Positions 8,260-16,184 of a DNA stretch of 64,000 bases are shown one piece after another. Location of the stretch: contig JAYFOV010000005.1 of the NCBI GenBank assembly GCA_034928535.1, positions 124,001-188,000 of the forward strand, in the 5' to 3' direction. Source of the DNA: CAXXOK01 sp001604115 (GTDB lineage Bacteria > Bacillota > Clostridia > Christensenellales > Aristaeellaceae). The notes under the pieces were generated by a model. That model made no database searches. It was not told the origin of the DNA and worked only from the letters and a program-made list of their open reading frames with translations. Numbering within the stretch: the first letter of the stretch is position 1; every line of letters begins with the position of its first letter. A program made the translations under genes and the position numbers.

Positions 8260-9569
8260 GCTCCGCTTTCCCCTTTCGCGTTGGTATGGTATGCCGTCGG
8301 CGCAACATAGGCCGCAAACATGGCTTCGTCCACTCCGCCGCATCGGATCATTGCCTGCAAAAAACGTCCGCTTTGCTTGACGGTACGCACCTGCGTCTCA
8401 TAATCCAGATGAACGATGCCAAAGCGCGCGCTCTCCCCCTCCAGCCATTCAAAATTATCGATGAAGCACCAGTGATAATAACGCTGGAAGGGTAGCCCGC
8501 TTTCGCTGACTTCCTTGAGGTGATCATAGAGGTAGCGGCAGCGGAAAGAGTCCTGTGCATCGCATGTGCCGTTTTCCGTAACATAGATGGGCAAAGCATG
8601 CAACTTGAACAGCGCCTGCGCGCACGACACGATGCCCTGCGGATAAATCTCCCAGCCAAGGTCATTGACGGGCGCGTTCTCGCGCACTCCGTCCCCCAGA
8701 CTGGCGACGGTAGATCGCGTATAGTAGTTGAGCGCGATATAATCACAGTACAGCCCGGGCTGCACCCCAACCAGGTTCCGGATAGGGAAGCTGAAGTGAC
8801 CTGTGCCCATCGCTTTGGACAGCGCGCCCTGAAAAAAGCGCTCGCTGAGCCGCGCAAACAGCCGGTGCAACGGATTGCCCGGGTCTTTAGGTGCAAAGAC
8901 ACGCATGTGGTTGGCATAGCTCACTCGCGTGTCCGCAATGCCCAGCTCCGTGTGCAGGCTATGGATGCGCCCATAGGCCAGCACATGCGCGGCCGTGAGC
9001 ACGGACATCACCCGAACAGTGCGTGCAAACGACTTGACGCCCGGCGGCCAGCTGCCGAAAAAATAACCGGTGGTGGCATACACATTCGGCTCGTTGATGG
9101 TGATGTATTCCGTGACCCGTGAGCCAAATGCCCTGACCATCCGTTCCACAAAGCGCAAAAAATGCGCTATGTTTTCTACCTTTTCAAATGCGCCCAGGTT
9201 TTCAAACCACATGGGATTGGTGAAGTGGTGCAGTGTGACCAGCGGTTGGATGCCCAAATCGGCCAGCAATGTGACTTCCGCCACATAGCGGGCGATGGCA
9301 TCCTCGTCAAACACACCCATTTGAGGCTCCACGCGCGCCCACTCCACGCCGATGCGCGCCACCTGCATGCCCAACTCCCCCATGAGGGCATCATCCTCGC
9401 GCCAGCGGATCCAATGTTCATCCGTCCGCGCGGGAGTGCTGCCATCCACGATGTGACCTTTCCGGTACCAATCCATCCAGCTATGATCCAAGTCGCCACC
9501 CTCGATTTGTGTGGCGGCGCTGGCCGTGCCAATCAGGAAACCCTCTTTGAGCTTGAATGTATTCATCAT
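8256..9569 (-). CDS. Beta-glucosidase-type glycoside hydrolase family 1
   Basis: Retaining GH1 enzyme of 437 residues, slightly short for the family. The acid/base Glu160 lies in TINEPN and the nucleophile Glu332 in YVTENG. The region NFEWLEGESARFG has the Glu of enzymes acting on non-phosphorylated glycosides, so a PTS-linked 6-phospho-glycosidase role is unlikely. The protein has no signal peptide. It is the first gene of the six-gene minus-strand operon, with a clear promoter at 9642-9670. Two ATG codons stand in tandem; GGAGG lies 3 nt before the first and 6 nt before the second, so the true start may be 9566. The neighbours suggest intracellular cleavage of mixed plant oligosaccharides. 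Confidence 0.92.
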   Translation of the reverse strand: MMNTFKLKEGFLIGTASAATQIEGGDLDHSWMDWYRKGHIVDGSTPARTDEHWIRWREDDALMGELGMQVARIGVEWARVEPQMGVFDEDAIARYVAEVTLLADLGIQPLVTLHHFTNPMWFENLGAFEKVENIAHFLRFVERMVRAFGSRVTEYITINEPNVYATTGYFFGSWPPGVKSFARTVRVMSVLTAAHVLAYGRIHSLHTELGIADTRVSYANHMRVFAPKDPGNPLHRLFARLSERFFQGALSKAMGTGHFSFPIRNLVGVQPGLYCDYIALNYYTRSTVASLGDGVRENAPVNDLGWEIYPQGIVSCAQALFKLHALPIYVTENGTCDAQDSFRCRYLYDHLKEVSESGLPFQRYYHWCFIDNFEWLEGESARFGIVHLDYETQVRTVKQSGRFLQAMIRCGGVDEAMFAAYVAPTAYHTNAKGESGA

Positions 9570-9626
9570 GCGCCTCCGATCTTGCCGTTATCATACGGGT
9601 CGAACTCCCGTCTGTGAAATCGAGTC

Positions 9627-9638
9627 TGATATATATCA
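9627..9638. promoter_or_regulatory. 12-bp palindrome at the glycosidase operon start site
   Basis: TGATATATATCA is a perfect palindrome placed just downstream of the -10 box of the minus-strand promoter, where a repressor would block initiation. AT-rich palindromes can arise by chance, so this is only a candidate operator. Confidence 0.3.
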
Positions 9639-9641
9639 AGG

Positions 9642-9670
9642 ATTATACCATATCTTCTAACGGATGGAAA
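9642..9670 (-). promoter_or_regulatory. Sigma-A promoter of the GH1-GH13-GH36 operon
   Basis: On the minus strand a perfect -10 box TATAAT (9642-9647) is preceded by 17 bp and the -35-like hexamer TTTCCA (9665-9670, four of six matches). The start site should be near 9635, about 65 nt before the GH1 gene. Confidence 0.7.
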
Positions 9671-10110
9671 ACGCCAAGACTTGGTTTCTGCCGTTCCGGA
9701 AGAAATGATATGGCAAATCGTCTCGTTTCGCCACCCATGAGGCACGCCCTGGCGTGAAAAATGGTGGCTACAACCCAGCGCCTGTGCAATTCTGCGCAAC
9801 CAAAATTTCTTTCGGATCTATGCCTTTGGCTGCTGTGCTAAAGGTTTGTCCGGTATTGTAAAGCCACTGCCGGCACGCCGCTTCAACTTTGCCGTTATGC
9901 CGGATGCCAACAGGTGCCTGCCGCGCGCCCCGCTATTCGCCAGAGCCAATGACCGAAAGGATTGAGTGTCGCTGTAACCATACACCATACGGCTATGCAG
10001 CATCTGTGCGTGGAAAACCCTCTTCGCAAATGTTCCACATTATAATACCGCATAATCAAAAATCTTTGATTCGCTTGGTTCTTGAGCAAGTCATCTTTTC
10101 GGGCAGCACT
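9671..10110. other. Central part of the divergent intergenic region
   Basis: About 440 bp between the two divergent sugar operons, with no convincing reading frame. It contains short repeats and one further copy of TGCGCAAC at 9793-9800, but I see no RNA gene or known riboswitch. It probably serves as the upstream regulatory region of both promoters. Confidence 0.5.
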
Positions 10111-10130
10111 TGCGCAACCATGCGCAACAA
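10111..10130 (+). promoter_or_regulatory. Tandem 10-bp repeats upstream of the ABC sugar operon promoter
   Basis: TGCGCAACCA is followed directly by TGCGCAACAA, one helical turn apart, about 17 bp before the -35 region of the plus-strand promoter. Direct repeats in this position are typical of activator sites. The AraC-type regulator at 20704 is a possible partner, which is inference. Confidence 0.35.
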
Positions 10131-10146
10131 ATGACAACCGCATGCC

Positions 10147-10176
10147 ATGACTTTCCGGTTGCGTACAGGCTACAAT
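10147..10176 (+). promoter_or_regulatory. Probable promoter of the ABC/GH94 sugar operon
   Basis: The -10 box TACAAT (10171-10176) is preceded by 18 bp and a weak -35 hexamer ATGACT (10147-10152). The poor -35 box fits a promoter that needs an activator. Confidence 0.5.
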
Positions 10177-10221
10177 AAATCCAGCGATAAGACATAGGCG
10201 TTTTGGCCGGAAAGGATACAC

Positions 10222-11190
10222 ATGCGTGTAATCAATTCTCGGTACCCTGCTGCTGCAAGCTCCTTGGTGGGCAGCAAGCGCAAGAAAACACTCCTGCTAG
10301 CTTCCATGGCACTGCCCGGTGCGCTTTGGCTGCTGCTTTTGCGGTATTTGCCCATGTTCGGCATCGTGCTGGCATTCAAGGATTACCGTGCCTACAAGCC
10401 CAACACCTTTTGGAACAACATCCTCAAGAGCAAATGGGTCGGCTTTGATAACTTCCGTTTCCTGTTTCAAAGCCCGGACACGGGCACCATGATCAGCAAC
10501 ACGCTGCTGTACAACATTGTGTTCATTCTCAGCGGGCTTGTGATCGCGGTGGCTTTCGCCATCATGCTCAGCGAACTGACCAACCGCACCGCGGCCAAAG
10601 TGTACCAAACCACCATGTTCTTCCCCTATTTTATGAGCTGGGTGGTCGCAAGCTATTTTGTGCTGGCATTTCTGGATGGGGCGAGCGGCATGATTCCCAA
10701 TATGCAGAAGCTGGCAGGGCAGGAGGTCATCAATTGGTACCATGAACCCGGCTATTGGCCAGGCATCATCATCGGCGCGAATTTATGGAAGAACATCGGC
10801 TATTCCACCGTGCTGTACTTGGCCGCCATTACCGGCATCGACCGCACGCAGTATGAAGCCGCCGCCGTAGATGGCGCCACCAAATGGCAACAGATACGCC
10901 ATGTAACGCTTCCCAACCTGCGCACGATGATCATCATCCTGCTGATTCTGAACGTCGGCAAGATTTTCAACGCGGATTTCGGCCTGTTCTACAATGTGCC
11001 GCAAAACTCCGGATCGCTCTATTCCACAACTCAGGTCATTGATACCTATGTGTACCGCGCCTATATGAACACAGGCAGCGTGGGCATGAGCTCGGCAGCC
11101 GGGTTGCTGCAGAACGTGGTCGGGTTTGTTTGTATTGTGCTTGCAAACACCATCGTGCGCAAAATGGAACCGGACAGCGCGCTGTTCTGA
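10222..11190 (+). CDS. Sugar ABC transporter permease, LplB type
   Basis: Integral membrane subunit (322 residues) of a carbohydrate ABC importer of the LplB/MalF-like class. Six hydrophobic segments are visible. The EAA loop that docks the ATPase reads EAAAVDGATKWQQIRHVTLPNL (about residues 213-234). AAAGGA lies shortly before the ATG. It forms an operon with a second permease (11207), a binding protein (12194), a GH94 phosphorylase and a phosphohexomutase. No ATPase gene is present in the operon, so a shared MsmX/UgpC-type ATPase elsewhere is expected, as known for many Firmicutes sugar importers. The substrate is probably a beta-linked disaccharide or oligosaccharide, judging from the GH94 gene. 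Confidence 0.92.
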   Translation: MRVINSRYPAAASSLVGSKRKKTLLLASMALPGALWLLLLRYLPMFGIVLAFKDYRAYKPNTFWNNILKSKWVGFDNFRFLFQSPDTGTMISNTLLYNIVFILSGLVIAVAFAIMLSELTNRTAAKVYQTTMFFPYFMSWVVASYFVLAFLDGASGMIPNMQKLAGQEVINWYHEPGYWPGIIIGANLWKNIGYSTVLYLAAITGIDRTQYEAAAVDGATKWQQIRHVTLPNLRTMIIILLILNVGKIFNADFGLFYNVPQNSGSLYSTTQVIDTYVYRAYMNTGSVGMSSAAGLLQNVVGFVCIVLANTIVRKMEPDSALF

Positions 11191-11206
11191 AAGGAGGGGC
11201 ATCCCC

Positions 11207-12142
11207 ATGATCATAGCTGGCAAAAGCCCCCGGCGGCACACGAACCGCCTTAACAACATCAGCGCTGGAGCAGAATCGGTATTTCACATCACGCTTGGGC
11301 TGTTCGCGCTGTTTTGCATCATCCCGTTTGTGTTTGTGATCATCATTTCCTTTACTTCGGAGGATAGCATCCGGCAAATCGGCTATTCGTTTGTCCCGCA
11401 AGCGTGGAGCACAAGCGCTTATCAATATGTGTTCCGCATGGGCGATGTGCTTTGGCGCAGCTACTTTAACAGCTTTTACATTACCGTGCTGGGCACGTTC
11501 CTTAGTGTCCTGATCACGCTGTTGTATGCCTATCCCTTGTTCCGAAGGGATTTTAAGCTCCGCAACTTTTTTAACTTTATCAGCTTCTTTACGATGATTT
11601 TTGGCGGGGGTTTAGTGCCCACGTATATTATTTCAAAAAATGTGCTGGGTTTGAGCGAGAATTACGCCGCACTCATCGTGCCCCTGCTCTTCAGTCCTTT
11701 TAACGTGATCGTGATGCGCACCTTCCTGCAAACCTCCGTGCCTACGGAGCTGATCGAAGCTGCGACCATTGATGGCAGCGGGGAGTACAACACGCTGTTC
11801 AGGATCGTGCTGCCCATCGTCAAGCCCGGCGTGGCGACCATCGCGCTGCTCAACGCGTTGGCGTATTGGAACGAGTGGTTTTTGGCACTGCTCTATATCC
11901 GCAAAAACACGGATGTGATTCCTTTGCAATACCTGCTGATGAAGATGCAGCGCAATGCGGATTTTATTGCCAAAAACAGCCACCTGCTTGGCGCCGAGGC
12001 AGCCAACGTAGCCGTGAACCTGCCTTCCCAAAGCCTCAAAATGGCACTGGTGGTACTGATCGTGGTGCCCATCGCCTGTGCGTACCCCTTCTTCCAACGC
12101 TTCGTCGTGGCGGGGCTCACGATCGGCTCCGTCAAGGGTTAA
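11207..12142 (+). CDS. Sugar ABC transporter permease, YtcP/MalG type
   Basis: Second membrane subunit (311 residues) of the same importer. The EAA loop reads ELIEAATIDGSGEYNTLF and continues RIVLPIVKPG, placed as usual before the last two membrane segments. I chose ATG 11207 because AAGGAGGGG ends 7 nt upstream; the frame is open earlier but overlaps the first permease. It follows the first permease by 16 bp, so they are translated from one message. Together they should form the translocation pore used by the binding protein encoded next. Confidence 0.92.
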   Translation: MIIAGKSPRRHTNRLNNISAGAESVFHITLGLFALFCIIPFVFVIIISFTSEDSIRQIGYSFVPQAWSTSAYQYVFRMGDVLWRSYFNSFYITVLGTFLSVLITLLYAYPLFRRDFKLRNFFNFISFFTMIFGGGLVPTYIISKNVLGLSENYAALIVPLLFSPFNVIVMRTFLQTSVPTELIEAATIDGSGEYNTLFRIVLPIVKPGVATIALLNALAYWNEWFLALLYIRKNTDVIPLQYLLMKMQRNADFIAKNSHLLGAEAANVAVNLPSQSLKMALVVLIVVPIACAYPFFQRFVVAGLTIGSVKG

Positions 12143-12193
12143 CGATATAAACGGCGGTCCACCGCTGTTTAATAAATAAGGAGGAAACCAATC

Positions 12194-13714
12194 ATGAAGA
12201 AGGTTCTGTCTCTGCTTCTGACGCTCGTGCTCCTGTCCGGCGTCGTGGCCTTCGCCAGCGCGGAGGAAGCCCTTGAACCCGTAACGCTGACCATCATGTT
12301 CCACGGCAGCAATGTCACCGATGACAGCGCTGTGATGGAAAAAGTCAATGCCTACCTCGCGGAGAAGATCAACGCCAAGCTAGACGTGATCTGGGGCACC
12401 TGGGGCGATTTCGATGCCAACGCCACCATGAGCCTGAACGCGGGCGACCCCATTGATATGTACTTCACTTGCAGCTGGTCGCAAAATGAGTACAACACCT
12501 ATGCCAAAAAAGGCATGTATGTACGTCTGGACGATCCGGAAAACAACCTGATCGAAAAGTATGCCTCCGACCTGTGGGCCACCCTGCCCGCGGTGCTCAC
12601 CGAAGGCGCGACCATTGAAGGCAGCGATGGCCTGGGCGTGTATGCTGTGCCCGGCTATAAGGACATTGCCACCCAGAACTGCTGGGACATCAATGTAGAC
12701 CTGCTTGAGAAGTATGGCTACACCCTCGATGATATCAAGAACACCGATTACTATGGCTTTGGCGATATCCTCAAGACCGTCAAAGAAGGCGAAGGCGACA
12801 ACTTCTACCCCCTGATGGTGGAAGGCATGGTGCTGGAGCGCATGGTGACCAACTCCATCATCGTCGCCGGCGACAGCGGCAGCACCAACCTGCTGAGCTA
12901 CTACATCAACCCCACCGATACCGCCGAGCTGGGGGCTTATGGCAACGTAATGCTCAACAAGTTTGCCACAGATGAGTACAAGAAGTTTGTGGAAAAGACC
13001 CGCGAGTACTATCTGGCTGGCTACATCGACCCCGCGCTGTCCGTGGCCGAAACCGCCAATGACACCCGCGTGAACAAGCAGCTGACCGGTCAGTACCTCA
13101 TCGGCACCCAGAGCTATGCGCTGGGCTATGAGCTGCAAGCCTCTCAGGAGCGCAACATCCATGTGGAAATGGTGCCCGTGACCCCGCCTTATGTGGACAC
13201 CACCAGCTCCCAGGGCGCGATGGTCGCCATCTCCACCGCTTCGGAGAACCCCGATCGCGCCATGATGTTCCTGAACCTGCTCAACACCGATCCCTACCTG
13301 ATGACCCTGCTCAACTACGGTGTGGAAGGCGTGCACTACACCTTGGCTGATGGCCTGGTGACCTTTACCGACAAGCGCAGCGATTTCCAGCCCTGGACCA
13401 ACGGCATGGGCAACGTGACCCTGCTGCCCCCGACCGCTGGTCAGGGTGCTGGGTTCTGGGACTCCTTCAAAGCCTATTATGGCGAAGCGCACAAGATCCC
13501 GATCATCGGCTTCACGCTTGATTCCTCCTCCGTGCAGGTGGAAATGAGCGCCCTGGCCAACGTTGCCGCGGAATACGCGCTGGCGCTGGACACCGGTGCC
13601 GTCGATCCCGCCGAGAAACTGCCTGAGTTCCTCCAGAAGCTGGATGCCGCCGGCATGCAGAAGTATCTGGACGAAGCCAACACGCAGCTGGCTGCTTTCC
13701 TGGCCGCCAAGTAA
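12194..13714 (+). CDS. Extracellular sugar-binding protein of the ABC importer
   Basis: Solute-binding protein of 506 residues for the two permeases upstream. The signal peptide is MKKVLSLLLTLVLLSGVV, followed by AFASA and then Glu-Glu. It ends in an Ala-x-Ala type site and has no lipobox cysteine, unusual for a Gram-positive binding protein, which is normally lipid-anchored. Large solute-binding proteins of this class accept oligosaccharides. The gene is rich in preferred C/G-ending codons compared with neighbours, fitting high expression. A good AAGGAGG site precedes the ATG. A strong hairpin with a short T tract follows the gene (13736-13771), so the binding protein may be made in excess over the enzymes downstream. 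Confidence 0.9.
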   Translation: MKKVLSLLLTLVLLSGVVAFASAEEALEPVTLTIMFHGSNVTDDSAVMEKVNAYLAEKINAKLDVIWGTWGDFDANATMSLNAGDPIDMYFTCSWSQNEYNTYAKKGMYVRLDDPENNLIEKYASDLWATLPAVLTEGATIEGSDGLGVYAVPGYKDIATQNCWDINVDLLEKYGYTLDDIKNTDYYGFGDILKTVKEGEGDNFYPLMVEGMVLERMVTNSIIVAGDSGSTNLLSYYINPTDTAELGAYGNVMLNKFATDEYKKFVEKTREYYLAGYIDPALSVAETANDTRVNKQLTGQYLIGTQSYALGYELQASQERNIHVEMVPVTPPYVDTTSSQGAMVAISTASENPDRAMMFLNLLNTDPYLMTLLNYGVEGVHYTLADGLVTFTDKRSDFQPWTNGMGNVTLLPPTAGQGAGFWDSFKAYYGEAHKIPIIGFTLDSSSVQVEMSALANVAAEYALALDTGAVDPAEKLPEFLQKLDAAGMQKYLDEANTQLAAFLAAK

Positions 13715-13735
13715 CCAAGCCTGCCCCATCATTCT

Positions 13736-13771
13736 GGAGCGCCCGGTTGTGAACCGATCGGGCGCTCCTTT
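13736..13771 (+). terminator. Intra-operon terminator after the binding protein gene
   Basis: A 10-bp perfect stem (13736-13745 with 13759-13768) is followed by TTT and lies between the binding protein and phosphorylase genes. The short T tract suggests partial read-through, lowering expression of the two enzyme genes. Confidence 0.65.
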
Positions 13772-13787
13772 CCGAAAGGAACGACCT

Positions 13788-16184
13788 ATGCAGTACGGGC
13801 ATTTCGACAATGAGCGCCGCGAGTATGTGATCGATCGCGTTGATGCGCCTTTTTCCTTTACCAATTACCTGGGTCGCGGCCGGCTCGGCGCTGTGGTGAA
13901 CCAGCATGCCGGCGGCTATCTCTGGGCAGGCAGCCCGCAGTATGGCCGTGTGACGCGCTTCCGCCCCAACGGAGTGCCCATGGATGGCCCCGGGCATTAT
14001 GTGTACCTCCGGGATGATGCCGACGGCCGTTATTGGTCGCTGACCTGGCAGCCGGTAGGGTCGCCGCAGAATGCAGCCAACTATGCCTGCCGTCACGGTT
14101 TTTCGTATGCCCGCTACCTGAGCGAGGTAAACGGCATCCGGGGCGAGCAGACGCTCTTTATTCCGCTGGATGATGATTGTGAAATCTGGGATGTCAAGCT
14201 TGAAAATACAGGATCACAGCCCCGTACACTGAGTGTGTTTGGGTATTGTGAGTTCTCCTTCCATAATATTGATATCGACAATCAAAACTTCCAAATGAGC
14301 CTGTACGCCGCCGGGAGCCGCTATGTGGATGATTTGGTGGAATATGAGCTGCACTATGAAGAGAACAGCCGCGAGTTTTTTGCGGCCAGCTTTGTGCCGG
14401 ACAGTCACGATTGCCTGCGGGACAGTTTCCTTGGCGCATACCATACGGAGCGCGACCCGCTTGGCGTGGCGCAAGGCAAGCTCTCTGGCAGCGAGGAGCT
14501 GGGCGGCAACCATTGTGGGGCGCTGCACAAGCGCATCACGCTTGCCCCCGGAGAAACTGCCCGCCTGCGTTTTTTCCTGGGTGAAGGAGACGTGGCTGCA
14601 GGGCGGCATGTCCGGGAAAAGTACGGCGATCAAGCTACCGATGCAGCCTTCGCGGCATTGGCTGCGCACTGGGCTGAAAAACTGGCTCAGCTGCAAGTCC
14701 ACACACCGGATGCGGATATGGATACCAGTCTGAACCTATGGAACTTCTACCAAAGTCAGGTGAACGTGACCTTTTCGCGCTTTGCATCCTTCATTGAGGT
14801 GGGTGGGCGCACCGGACTTGGCTACCGTGATACCGCGCAGGATGCCATGTGCATCCCCCATGCGGACGCCCCCATGTGCCGTACTCGGCTGGAGCAGCTC
14901 CTGCACGGCCAGGTGAGCGCAGGCTATGGTTTGCACCTCTTTGACCCTGCATGGTTTGAGGAAACAGAGACGGATGCGGAAAAGCAAACCTCCCCTACCG
15001 TGATCCCTACCGCCGGTCAAGCGCGCATCCACGGCCTGAAGGATGCATGTGCCGACGATGCCCTATGGTTGATTCCCGCCATTGCGGAATACGTGCGCGA
15101 AACCGGTGATATGGCGTTTTTGACCACCAGCATTCCCTTTGCCGATGGCGGCGAAGCGACTGTATATGAGCACATGCGCCGCGCTTTGGACTTCAGCTTT
15201 GAACAGGTGGGTGCGCATGGCGTGTGCAAAGGCCTGCGCGCGGATTGGAACGATTGCCTGAACCTGGGCGGCGGCGAGAGCGCCATGGTCGCCTTCCTGT
15301 TGCTTTGGGCTGTGGATCATTTTGTGGATGTGGCCCGCGCTCTGGATCGTACTGCCGATGCTGAGGACTATACCACTCGAGCCCAGGCCATGAAGCAGGT
15401 GTGCCAACGAGAGCTGTGGGATGGACAATGGTTCCTGCGCGGCATCACCGGGCAGGGCAAGCCGATCGGCTCGCACACTGCCGCGGAGGGTAAGGTGCAT
15501 CTGGAAAGCAACACCTGGGCAGTCATCTGCGGCGCGGCCACGCAAGCACAGGGCGAAAGCTGCATGGACGCAGTGTATGACTACCTCTTTACGCCCTATG
15601 GCCTCATGCTCAACGCCCCATCCTTCACCCAGCGTGACGATAGCATCGGCTTCATCACCCGGGTGTATGGCGGCATCAAGGAAAACGGCGCGGTGTTCAG
15701 CCACTCCAATCCTTGGGCGTGGGTGGCCGAGGCTATGCTCGGGCGCGGGGATCGTGCCATGGAACTGTACCTCTCCCTACTGCCCGAAAAGCAGAACGAC
15801 CTCATGGAAATCCGCCAAGCAGAGCCATACAGTTACTGTCAGTTTATTATGGGGCGTGACCATAGCGCGCACGGCCGCGCACGCCACCCCTTCATGACCG
15901 GCAGCGCAGGCTGGAGCTATTACGCCGCCACACGTTATCTGCTGGGTGTGCGCCCGGGCTTTGATACCCTTACGGTGGATCCATGCATCCCCAAAGCATG
16001 GGATGGTTTTTCCATGACCCGCAAATGGCGAGGCGCAACCTACCACATCACGGTAAGCAATCCTGAGCATGTGTGCAAAGGCGTTGCATCTATCACAGTG
16101 GATGGGCAGCCTGCCCAGAGCATCCCGCAATTTTCGCAAGGGGAGCATCATGTGCTGGTGCGGTTGGGAGGGAATCGCGCATGA
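13788..16184 (+). CDS. GH94 disaccharide phosphorylase, chitobiose-phosphorylase-like
   Basis: Inverting phosphorylase of 798 residues that splits a beta-linked disaccharide with phosphate, giving a sugar-1-phosphate and a free sugar. The expected catalytic Asp is in RADWNDCLN, and the motifs EVGGRTGLGYRDTAQDA and HLFDPAWFEE are present. From memory these resemble N,N'-diacetylchitobiose phosphorylase (also cellobionate phosphorylase) more than classical cellobiose phosphorylase, which reads FRDSNQD at the same place. The protein has no signal peptide. I chose ATG 13788, preceded by GAAAGGAACG; the open frame reaches back into the binding-protein gene but in another frame. Its stop overlaps the start of the mutase gene (ATGA), which would convert its sugar-1-phosphate product. 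The family is firm, the substrate is not. Confidence 0.92.
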   Translation: MQYGHFDNERREYVIDRVDAPFSFTNYLGRGRLGAVVNQHAGGYLWAGSPQYGRVTRFRPNGVPMDGPGHYVYLRDDADGRYWSLTWQPVGSPQNAANYACRHGFSYARYLSEVNGIRGEQTLFIPLDDDCEIWDVKLENTGSQPRTLSVFGYCEFSFHNIDIDNQNFQMSLYAAGSRYVDDLVEYELHYEENSREFFAASFVPDSHDCLRDSFLGAYHTERDPLGVAQGKLSGSEELGGNHCGALHKRITLAPGETARLRFFLGEGDVAAGRHVREKYGDQATDAAFAALAAHWAEKLAQLQVHTPDADMDTSLNLWNFYQSQVNVTFSRFASFIEVGGRTGLGYRDTAQDAMCIPHADAPMCRTRLEQLLHGQVSAGYGLHLFDPAWFEETETDAEKQTSPTVIPTAGQARIHGLKDACADDALWLIPAIAEYVRETGDMAFLTTSIPFADGGEATVYEHMRRALDFSFEQVGAHGVCKGLRADWNDCLNLGGGESAMVAFLLLWAVDHFVDVARALDRTADAEDYTTRAQAMKQVCQRELWDGQWFLRGITGQGKPIGSHTAAEGKVHLESNTWAVICGAATQAQGESCMDAVYDYLFTPYGLMLNAPSFTQRDDSIGFITRVYGGIKENGAVFSHSNPWAWVAEAMLGRGDRAMELYLSLLPEKQNDLMEIRQAEPYSYCQFIMGRDHSAHGRARHPFMTGSAGWSYYAATRYLLGVRPGFDTLTVDPCIPKAWDGFSMTRKWRGATYHITVSNPEHVCKGVASITVDGQPAQSIPQFSQGEHHVLVRLGGNRA

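Noticed and set aside
12380..13864. A 494-codon minus-strand frame opposite the sugar-binding protein gene
   Set aside because: Shadow of the strongly biased codons of the real gene; no similarity and no start signal.
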